Part shown: in pieces, positions 39,567 to 45,484 of the stretch | Layout: every line of letters begins with the position of its first letter | Numbering within the stretch: position 1 is the stretch's first letter | Source of the DNA: Bacilli bacterium | GTDB lineage: Bacteria; Bacillota_I; Bacilli_A; RFN20; CAG-826 | Assembly: GCA_017445245.1 (NCBI GenBank) | Contig: JAFSUM010000036.1 | Coordinates: 99,153-144,636 of the forward strand | Direction of reading: 5' to 3' | DNA: 45,484 bases | Notes under the pieces: generated by a model | The model's input: the letters and a program-made list of their open reading frames with translations, nothing else | The model's database searches: none | Told to the model about the DNA's origin: nothing | Made by a program: the position numbers and the translations under genes

Positions 39567-41044
39567 AGTTCACAAGCCTCCACAAAGCGGGCGATACCCG
39601 CTTGTCCGACGCCATCTTCTTTGAAGACGGCGACGTCTTTGAGAATATTTTGGCACACATCGCCAAGATAATCTTCTATAGATTCACCCGTTTCGCGAAT
39701 CTTTTCGACGCTGACCCAGAAAGGTTCGATGTCATCGAAATGTTTTTTCGCTTCTTCGAGCGTATATTTTTGCTCCACGCACTCCGCGACTTGGGCCATC
39801 TGGCGCTTCAAACGGGCTGGAAGGATGAACAAACCTCCCGCTTCGATTAGGCCGATACCTTCGGATTTGATGTGGAACTTGTCGGGATGAGCATGGAAGA
39901 TGCCATCAGGATAGGTTTCGTCGCAGCGGTTGTTACGGAGCATCATGTAAAGGAAATAGACGCCCTCCTCCTTACGGCAGATGAGAGAAGTCGTATTGTG
40001 TTTCTTGCCTTCCGTCTGCGAAAAGATGCCGTTTTCTTCGTCATCATAAACCCTCCAACAGGAGAGGATCTTTTCCGCGGCGAGGAGCAATTCGGCTTTG
40101 TTCGGACTGCGGACTAGAAGCGTCGAGACGGGGAAATCCACCACGTCGACCGTAAGGCTCCCCTTCTCGACCAGGCGCTTCCGCATATTGGCCTTGGTAA
40201 GGGGAAGCAAATGTTCTCCGCCTTGGAAATGTTCGTGATTGAGAATCGAACCACCCACGATCGGCAAATCGGCGTTCGACCCGATAAAGTAATGCGGGAA
40301 GAGGTCGACGAAGCCTAGTAACGCCTTGAAGACGCGAGGCGAGATTTCCATCGGAGTATGATCGCGGGCGAAAAGGATGCAATGCCGTTTGAAATAGCCA
40401 TAAGGCGAGAACTGCAAATACCACTTCTCCCCTTCGATATCGATTTCGACGAAGCGGAGGTTGCTGCGATCGGCGTGCTTATCATCGCCATAATAACCAA
40501 GGTTTTGGTAACAAAGCGCGCAGGGCGGATATTCGCTGACCTTGGGTGCACCTAATAACTTTGCGATATCGGAATTTTTCTTTTCTGGTTTGGAAAGGTT
40601 AATCGACACTTCGATTTGTTTGCCCCAGGACGCCATGTAATCGAAATGGACGTTGGCCTCGATCGCGCTCTTTTTGACGTAATCGGAATAGACGGCAAGG
40701 TTGTAGAGATATTCAGTCGCCTTGAAGGGATCGGTCTGGCGGAGGACGTGGAAGCGCTCGTTGACCTTGCTAGGAAGCGGGGTCACCGCGCCGAAGAGGA
40801 AGGAAATTTCCTCGTCGAGCCTCTTTCCGACATAGCCCATCTTCAAAAGGTGCTCCGCGAGTTCCTTGCGGATTTCGTCGGGGCGGTCCAAAGCCCGAAG
40901 TGACCCTTCGTCGATATCACCTTCATACGGGGGTAATCCCTTGTAGTGGCCTAGGAGCATTTGGTAGACGTAAAGGGCGTCTTCCTCGGCCAGATTCAGG
41001 TGAATGCAGGCAAAGGCAACAAGTTTCTTTAACGCTTTTTCCAT
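39563..41044 (-). CDS. galT: UDP-glucose--hexose-1-phosphate uridylyltransferase, class II
   Basis: A 493-aa enzyme exchanging UMP between UDP-glucose and galactose-1-phosphate. Its length, the CALCYQNLGY segment, the ILNHEHFQGG histidine motif and ICRKEEGVYFLYMMLRNN are typical of the Firmicutes class II GalT, not the shorter HPH class I enzyme. Overlaps galM by 16 bp and galK by 4 bp. No galE is in the window; the epimerase must be elsewhere. Confidence 0.95.
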   Translation of the reverse strand: MEKALKKLVAFACIHLNLAEEDALYVYQMLLGHYKGLPPYEGDIDEGSLRALDRPDEIRKELAEHLLKMGYVGKRLDEEISFLFGAVTPLPSKVNERFHVLRQTDPFKATEYLYNLAVYSDYVKKSAIEANVHFDYMASWGKQIEVSINLSKPEKKNSDIAKLLGAPKVSEYPPCALCYQNLGYYGDDKHADRSNLRFVEIDIEGEKWYLQFSPYGYFKRHCILFARDHTPMEISPRVFKALLGFVDLFPHYFIGSNADLPIVGGSILNHEHFQGGEHLLPLTKANMRKRLVEKGSLTVDVVDFPVSTLLVRSPNKAELLLAAEKILSCWRVYDDEENGIFSQTEGKKHNTTSLICRKEEGVYFLYMMLRNNRCDETYPDGIFHAHPDKFHIKSEGIGLIEAGGLFILPARLKRQMAQVAECVEQKYTLEEAKKHFDDIEPFWVSVEKIRETGESIEDYLGDVCQNILKDVAVFKEDGVGQAGIARFVEACEL

Positions 41045-41889
41045 GCGGTTTCCTCCAATCTATATGTGGCGGACACGCTCGAAGTGCCCGTTTTTAGTTT
41101 CGCATCATCGTTAAGCGGGGCTTGCTCAAACTCCATGGTCAGGCAAGGGTCGCGTCCTGCAACGCCCGCGAAGATCCAAACGACTTTGGCATTCGTTTCG
41201 GCAGTTAAGCAGACATCGTTACAGCAATAACAAACCTTAGGCTCATCGAGGACATAACCGTAATCGAGATCTTGATGAATCTTCAGGCGATCCCCATCAA
41301 ACTCATCACGGCAGTCCATATATCCTAGCGGTTCTTTGTGTTCGCCTAGTCGGACACGTTCATGGGCGGCCATCCGGACTTCGAAATCCCCCAAGTTCTT
41401 CGCCCCAAGCGACCAGTAGGCGTGATGGGTTGGGCTATGAGGGAAGGGTTGGTCGGAGGTCACATCGATCCGAATCGAAAAGCGTGGCTCGTCTTCAAAG
41501 AATTCGTAGGTCGTTTCGGTGATGAGATGAACCCCTTCGACGTCCTGCTCGTGATGAAAGATGACCGCGGTTTTCCCCTGTCCTTTCTCAACGTGATAAT
41601 CGAAAAGAGAGAAGGCAGTCGTGAAAGGCCCGCTATGAAGGCAATTGGGGCCTTCGTTAAGCGGGAAAGAGAATCGGCCGATTTTCCCTTGGGGGATTCG
41701 CCCCGCAAATGGAGCGACCGTCTGACCGAAAAAGAAGGGGTTTTTGTGGAAATACTCATCCTTTTCACCAGAATATAGCATTTTCTTCCCCTTGAAATAG
41801 AGCTGGTATAAGCCCGCTCCAAAAGGACTTAGTTCCGCCCTTAAATCCGGATGGGCGCATACATGGATCAAAGAGGGGTTCGCGTTCAT
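41029..41889 (-). CDS. galM: Aldose 1-epimerase (galactose mutarotase)
   Basis: A 286-aa beta-sandwich enzyme interconverting alpha and beta anomers of galactose or glucose before phosphorylation. NCLHSG (82-87) and THHAYWSL (154-161) carry the catalytic His residues; TMEFEQAPLND near 245 carries the Glu base. Fits the YihR/LacX-like branch. Overlaps the Fe-ADH gene by 4 bp upstream and galT by 16 bp downstream. Confidence 0.9.
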   Translation of the reverse strand: MNANPSLIHVCAHPDLRAELSPFGAGLYQLYFKGKKMLYSGEKDEYFHKNPFFFGQTVAPFAGRIPQGKIGRFSFPLNEGPNCLHSGPFTTAFSLFDYHVEKGQGKTAVIFHHEQDVEGVHLITETTYEFFEDEPRFSIRIDVTSDQPFPHSPTHHAYWSLGAKNLGDFEVRMAAHERVRLGEHKEPLGYMDCRDEFDGDRLKIHQDLDYGYVLDEPKVCYCCNDVCLTAETNAKVVWIFAGVAGRDPCLTMEFEQAPLNDDAKLKTGTSSVSATYRLEETAWKKR

Positions 41890-43088
41890 TTCAGACTCGA
41901 CCTCAACACGATTTCGAGCTCCTTCGCGTTCATCGTCTTCGGAACGGGATAAAGCGGGTTGCCCTCTTTGGCGGCGTGTCTAGCAAGGGCGACGATATCT
42001 TCCTCTTTGACGAGGTTCTCAAAGTACTCCGGAATCCCCATCGCGGCATTTAGCTCTTCGACATAACGAATAAACGCTTCGGCCCTTTCTTTTTTGGCAT
42101 GCGTCTTATCCAATAGACCAAGCATATCCGAAAGGTAAGCGAGTCGCTTATAGACGCTCTTCCCATAAGCTTTTAGGACATGAGGCAATAACACCGCATT
42201 CGCCAAACCATGAGGGACGTTATAGGTGCCGCCTAGAGAATGAGCCAAGGCATGGACATACCCGACATAAGAACGGGTAAACGCGGCCCCGGCCAAGAAC
42301 GCGGCCCGTTGCATGGCTCGCGCCTCCATTTCGTCGCGAGGCGTCTTATAGAAGGGAAGCAAATGCTCGTGAATCAAACGGATGGCTTCGAGCGCGTCTT
42401 TTTTCGTTTGGCGATAATTGGAATGCCCGATAAACGATTCGACGGCATGGGTCAAGGCATCCATGCCGGTCGAGGCGATGATATGAGGAGGAAGCCCGCC
42501 TAATAACGTTGGGTCGAACACGGCTCCCAGGGGAATCAATTTGGGATCGTCGATTTGGAATTTGTCGCGGGTCGCGTCGTTGATGATTACCGCCGCGAGA
42601 GTCGTTTCCGAACCCGTGCCGGCGGTCGTAGGAATCGCAAAAAGCGGAACCAACTTACGGTGGACCTTCAAAATGCCTTTGAACGAGGTGAGGTCTTTTT
42701 GGGGATAGGCAATGCGAATAGATAACGTCTTTGCCGCATCCATCGCCGAGCCGCCACCTAAGGCCACCAGACAATCGCAGCCTTCATCCCGATAAACGGC
42801 ATATCCCTTCTCGACCATCGAAAACGTCGGATTCGGATCCACTTCGAAGAAGAGGGCGTAGTCGAGTCCGCGCGCCCTAAAGGCTTCGAGGAACTTCTTT
42901 TCCATACCTAAGGCATGAAGAGAACGGTCCGTCACCAAGAGAGGTTTTCTTAATCCCATCTCGCCTAACTTCACGGCAAGGGCGTCCGCCCCTTCGATTT
43001 CCTCGGGAAGGCGGAAAGGAAGAAAAAGCGAGGCCAGGTAAAGGCCTTTTTGGAAGATACGGCAACCTAACGTCGCGAAAACGTTCAT
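41886..43088 (-). CDS. Iron-containing alcohol dehydrogenase
   Basis: A 400-aa group III alcohol dehydrogenase. NAD motif ALGGGSAMDAAK (about 113-124), PTTAGTGSET (about 151-160), metal-site region TGMDALTHAVESF (about 207-219) and HALAHSLGGTYNVPHG (about 278-293) with the His ligands. It reduces aldehydes or ketones to alcohols with NAD(P)H; the substrate is not predictable. A longer N-terminus than usual (about 25 residues) precedes the domain. Starts 1 bp after the cls stop. Confidence 0.92.
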   Translation of the reverse strand: MNVFATLGCRIFQKGLYLASLFLPFRLPEEIEGADALAVKLGEMGLRKPLLVTDRSLHALGMEKKFLEAFRARGLDYALFFEVDPNPTFSMVEKGYAVYRDEGCDCLVALGGGSAMDAAKTLSIRIAYPQKDLTSFKGILKVHRKLVPLFAIPTTAGTGSETTLAAVIINDATRDKFQIDDPKLIPLGAVFDPTLLGGLPPHIIASTGMDALTHAVESFIGHSNYRQTKKDALEAIRLIHEHLLPFYKTPRDEMEARAMQRAAFLAGAAFTRSYVGYVHALAHSLGGTYNVPHGLANAVLLPHVLKAYGKSVYKRLAYLSDMLGLLDKTHAKKERAEAFIRYVEELNAAMGIPEYFENLVKEEDIVALARHAAKEGNPLYPVPKTMNAKELEIVLRSSLK

Positions 43089-43089
43089 A

Positions 43090-44661
43090 TTATAGGAACG
43101 GCCCCACGATCCTTAGGACGGCCCAATACCAGTATTGACGTTGCCGCCACCGCTTCCATTGTTCCAAGGTGACTTCGCGGCTGACGCGAAGAGTCTCGAC
43201 ATAGTCATCGTACATGGTCTTGATGCAGGAGGCGTTGCAAAGGAACGTCCCGCATTCGAGGTGAAGATAGAGAGAACGGTAGTCGAGATTAATCGTGCCG
43301 ACCGTCGCCATCTTGTCGTCGCAGATAAAGGTCTTCTCGTGAACGAAACCAGGCGTGTATTCATACATATGGACGCCCGCTTGGATGAGAGGCCCATAGA
43401 AAGAACGGGCCATCGTGAAGACGGCTTTCTTGTCGGGGATATGAGGGAGCAGCATGCGCACGTCCACGCCACGATGCGCGGCATGGATGAGGGCGTTTTC
43501 GACTTCCTTGTCGATGATGAGGTAGGGCGTGGTGATATAGATATAACGGCTGGCGGCGTTAATGAGGTCGAGATAGACGCGCTCGCCAACCGCTTCGTTA
43601 TCGAAAGGAAGGTCGCCATAAGGCTGGACGAAGCCATCGCTTTTTGGAAAACCGCCGATCTCGTCGATATAGCGGCCCGGGGCATAGAGCTTCTTCTCGA
43701 TGAGCTCCCCCTCTTTTTCTTTCGTACTCGCCCAAGCGGCGAGGAACATGTAAGTGAAATTACCAACCGCCGCGCCACGGATGAGGATGGCATTGTCTTT
43801 CCAATGGCCAAAACGGACGATCGCGTTGATGTATTCGTCGGCCAAGTTGAAACCACCGGAGAAGCAGGTATGACCATCGATGACGAGGATCTTACGGTGG
43901 TCACGGTTATTCATGCGGATATCAAGAAGCGGGCGGAACTTGTTATAACGAACCGTCTTGATACCCATATTGGTCAACGTCTCGGCGTAATGAATCGGCA
44001 CGGTCGTCAACGAGCCGACGTCATCGTAAATGAAACGCACATCGACCCCTTCCGCAGCCTTTTCTTTCAAAATCTCGAGCATCGAATCCCACATCTTGCC
44101 TTGGGCGACGATGAAGAATTCGAGGAAGATGAAGTGCTTGGCCTTACGGAGTTCTTCGAGGATAACCGGGAAGGCATCGTCGACGATCGGGAAGTACTGG
44201 GTCGAGGTTTTCTCGTGCACGCCCCCGCCGCTTTTCTCGGCGAGGTAAGCCGAAATGGAGGCGGCCGTAGGGCAAACTTCGCTTAGCCTTTGCTGACTGC
44301 CGTCCGTGCTAGGGAACTTTTCGATGGGCTTACGGTATTTCTTGAGTTTCTCTCTCTGAGAACGGCTGGTCTGCTTGTTCGCGAAGAAGATGTAAATAAG
44401 CGCCCCGCCGATCGGAATCAGGAAGACGAGGAACATCCATGAAAGCTTATAAACATCGGGGGAAGGCGTAGAAAAGATATAGACCGCAAGAAAGATATCG
44501 ACGATAAAGGCGACACCGATGAAGATCAAAACGGCCCAAGGACCGTTTTCGGCTAACGATTCATATAGCCAGATCAAAAGGGCGGAAACAGTTAAAAACT
44601 GAATGGCAAGAACCAGGCCCAAAATGAGTTTCTGCCAATAGCCAGGGCGGAAGAATTTCAT
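43090..44661 (-). CDS. cls: Cardiolipin synthase
   Basis: A 523-aa membrane phospholipase-D-type enzyme making cardiolipin from two phosphatidylglycerols. Two N-terminal membrane segments plus a third near 70-90, then two HKD motifs: H-R-K-I-L-V-I-D (about 257-264) and H-E-K-T-F-I-C-D (about 438-445), each followed by GG-N or GT-NLD. Full length for the Cls family. Overlaps the upstream unknown gene by 4 bp. Confidence 0.95.
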   Translation of the reverse strand: MKFFRPGYWQKLILGLVLAIQFLTVSALLIWLYESLAENGPWAVLIFIGVAFIVDIFLAVYIFSTPSPDVYKLSWMFLVFLIPIGGALIYIFFANKQTSRSQREKLKKYRKPIEKFPSTDGSQQRLSEVCPTAASISAYLAEKSGGGVHEKTSTQYFPIVDDAFPVILEELRKAKHFIFLEFFIVAQGKMWDSMLEILKEKAAEGVDVRFIYDDVGSLTTVPIHYAETLTNMGIKTVRYNKFRPLLDIRMNNRDHRKILVIDGHTCFSGGFNLADEYINAIVRFGHWKDNAILIRGAAVGNFTYMFLAAWASTKEKEGELIEKKLYAPGRYIDEIGGFPKSDGFVQPYGDLPFDNEAVGERVYLDLINAASRYIYITTPYLIIDKEVENALIHAAHRGVDVRMLLPHIPDKKAVFTMARSFYGPLIQAGVHMYEYTPGFVHEKTFICDDKMATVGTINLDYRSLYLHLECGTFLCNASCIKTMYDDYVETLRVSREVTLEQWKRWRQRQYWYWAVLRIVGPFL

Positions 44662-45266
44662 CGTTTTGTCTTTTTGTTTCCTTCAGGATGCGCTTCGGTT
44701 TGTTTTGGATTGATGCGATAGGTATTGCAGATCACGGTGAAGGCTTCATTGATGCGGCGCATCGAGGCGGCGGAATCGCAAAGCCGACGGAAATCTTCTA
44801 AGGTCTTCTTGCCGATGATGCGGACATTGGATTCCAAGCAGTCGATTTCTTCTTGGACCTTCTTGCGTTGAGGCGGAAGGAAGGGAACGGTGCGTTCCAT
44901 TTGACGGTAAAGCGGACCATAGATGTCGGCCCTCCAAAGGAAGAGGCGCGCAATCTCGGGGGCGGTCTCTTCTTCTCCTTGCAAAGAGAACGTTTCGAAA
45001 GGCTGATTCATCTTGCCATAGGCGAACACAAAGGGGAGAAGAGTGACGGGCTCACCCTCAAGGTCATAATCGATCGGGTCTAATTCCGCCACGATGGAAA
45101 CTTCTTCGAACCCGAGCTCCGTTAGAGAAACAAGCAGGCATTTCTTCGCCCTCCCCTTTTTGGGGATCAAGGGCAAATCGAAACCGCCGGGTTTGGGAAG
45201 AAGCAAAAGGGCGTCACCACTATAGGTGAGGCCAACAAGGAGAATCCGTCTTTTGTCTTTAGCCAT
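44658..45266 (-). CDS. Unknown protein, possibly a degenerate Nudix-fold protein
   Basis: A 202-aa soluble protein, first in the long operon. The pattern ILLVGLTYSGDALLLLPKPGGFDLPLIPKKG, split as strand-turn-strand, followed by LTELGFEEV resembles a Nudix fold, but the catalytic box G-x5-E-x7-R-E-x-x-E-E lacks most acidic residues, so it would be inactive as a pyrophosphatase. The C-terminal 80 residues are helical. Function unknown. The ATG lies 12 nt after the -10 box; AAGGAAG serves as a ribosome binding site. Confidence 0.7.
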   Translation of the reverse strand: MAKDKRRILLVGLTYSGDALLLLPKPGGFDLPLIPKKGRAKKCLLVSLTELGFEEVSIVAELDPIDYDLEGEPVTLLPFVFAYGKMNQPFETFSLQGEEETAPEIARLFLWRADIYGPLYRQMERTVPFLPPQRKKVQEEIDCLESNVRIIGKKTLEDFRRLCDSAASMRRINEAFTVICNTYRINPKQTEAHPEGNKKTKR

Positions 45267-45271
45267 AATAT

Positions 45272-45307
45272 CTTCCTTATTATAAGGAAGGCGGCAAGAC
45301 CTGTTAA
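45272..45307 (-). promoter_or_regulatory. Promoter and palindromic operator of the cls-gal-malQ-rimO operon
   Basis: Minus strand -35 TTAACA (45307-45302), 17-bp spacer, -10 TATAAT (45284-45279). A perfect 19-bp palindrome, CTTCCTTAT-T-ATAAGGAAG, occupies 45272-45290 and covers the -10 box and the start site. A repressor bound here would silence the operon. No regulator gene adjoins on this side within view, apart from the truncated gene on the plus strand. Confidence 0.72.
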
Positions 45308-45462
45308 GTTAATTCGTTTCCGTTTCCCTCAACAACGCTTTTTTGATAGTTCGCAAGTAAATCGCAACAGCCGGCCGCGGCCTGTCGCGTTTCTCCCGCG
45401 AATTCGCCTTTGCTATCCTTTTGATGCCCTTCAGGCGGGGAACAGAAAGGAAAGGAAAGCAT

Positions 45463-45484
45463 ATGAAACACCTGAGATACCACG
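45463..45484 (+). CDS. Start of a plus-strand gene, truncated at the window edge
   Basis: ATG at 45463 follows the purine-rich AAAGGAAAGGAAAG ribosome binding region at good spacing. Only seven codons are visible (MKHLRYH). It is divergent from the long operon across a 196-bp intergenic region that holds the palindromic operator. Product unknown. Confidence 0.5.

Noticed and set aside
43135..44286. 383-codon plus-strand frame inside cls
   Set aside because: Long only because the codon bias of the minus-strand cls leaves the opposite frame open; no domain, no ribosome binding site, and cls is unambiguous.
1..45484. Mollicute genetic code (TGA as Trp) because of the Mollicute-like gene style
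   Set aside because: Several genes end in functional TGA within ATGA overlaps (galK/YwaF-like, feoA/feoB, GT4/acyltransferase); the standard code fits.

Overview
This 45.5-kb window is the chromosome of a low-to-mid GC Bacillota, most likely an uncultured gut lineage of class Bacilli. The evidence is the 5' end of a Bacillus-type dnaB (helicase-loader) gene, SigA-like promoters, AGGAGG-type ribosome binding sites, poly-Ser lipoproteins, and a host-associated sugar and glycolipid gene set. TGA is used as a stop, so the Mycoplasma code does not apply. No rRNA, CRISPR array or intact transposase is present. Nearly all genes lie on the minus strand.

Layout. 0-6.3 kb: the dnaB start, then a Mn-type CDF exporter, glutathione peroxidase, an unknown protein, GtrA, an FAD oxidoreductase and a GT-C membrane glycosyltransferase (cell-surface glycan plus redox genes). 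6.4-6.9 kb: tRNA-Phe, tRNA-Asp and an unassigned structured RNA. 6.9-12.2 kb: rubrerythrin; a GT4/acyltransferase pair (glycolipid-like); a 2Fe-2S flavoprotein reductase coupled to a phytoene-desaturase/retinol-saturase-like enzyme. 12.3-12.7 kb: a YunG-like gene. 12.75-16.86 kb: a visibly AT-richer accessory segment ending at initiator tRNA-Met. It holds an XRE-alpha/beta-hydrolase gene and a RhuM-phospholipase-D fusion gene that overlap, an AbrB/ABC-2 operon, a DUF1871 gene, three near-identical terminators and degenerate 20-bp repeats. 17-26 kb: a GT2 synthase, a Sel1-repeat protein, a GH2 glycosidase, a lipoprotein, a DUF2804 protein and a secreted CotH-type kinase. 26-31.2 kb: a ferrous iron operon (two FeoA, FeoB, FeoB-associated protein, HMA protein), an M48 protease and a nucleoside deoxyribosyltransferase. 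31.2-34.6 kb: two secreted proteins, tRNA-Ser, tRNA-Thr and a second small-RNA candidate. 34.7-45.3 kb: one tightly packed nine-gene operon (unknown, cls, Fe-ADH, galM, galT, galK, YwaF-like, malQ, rimO) driven by a strong promoter inside a 19-bp palindrome. A new plus-strand gene begins at the right edge.

The most interesting points are the RhuM-PLD/XRE-hydrolase pair beside tRNA-fMet, two unassigned RNA loci, a CotH kinase with a Ser/Glu tail rich in S-x-E motifs, and a recurring arrangement of -10 boxes 6-10 nt from start codons without Shine-Dalgarno sequences. That arrangement suggests leaderless mRNAs are common in this genome. All functional assignments come from motif reading by eye; no database search was run.
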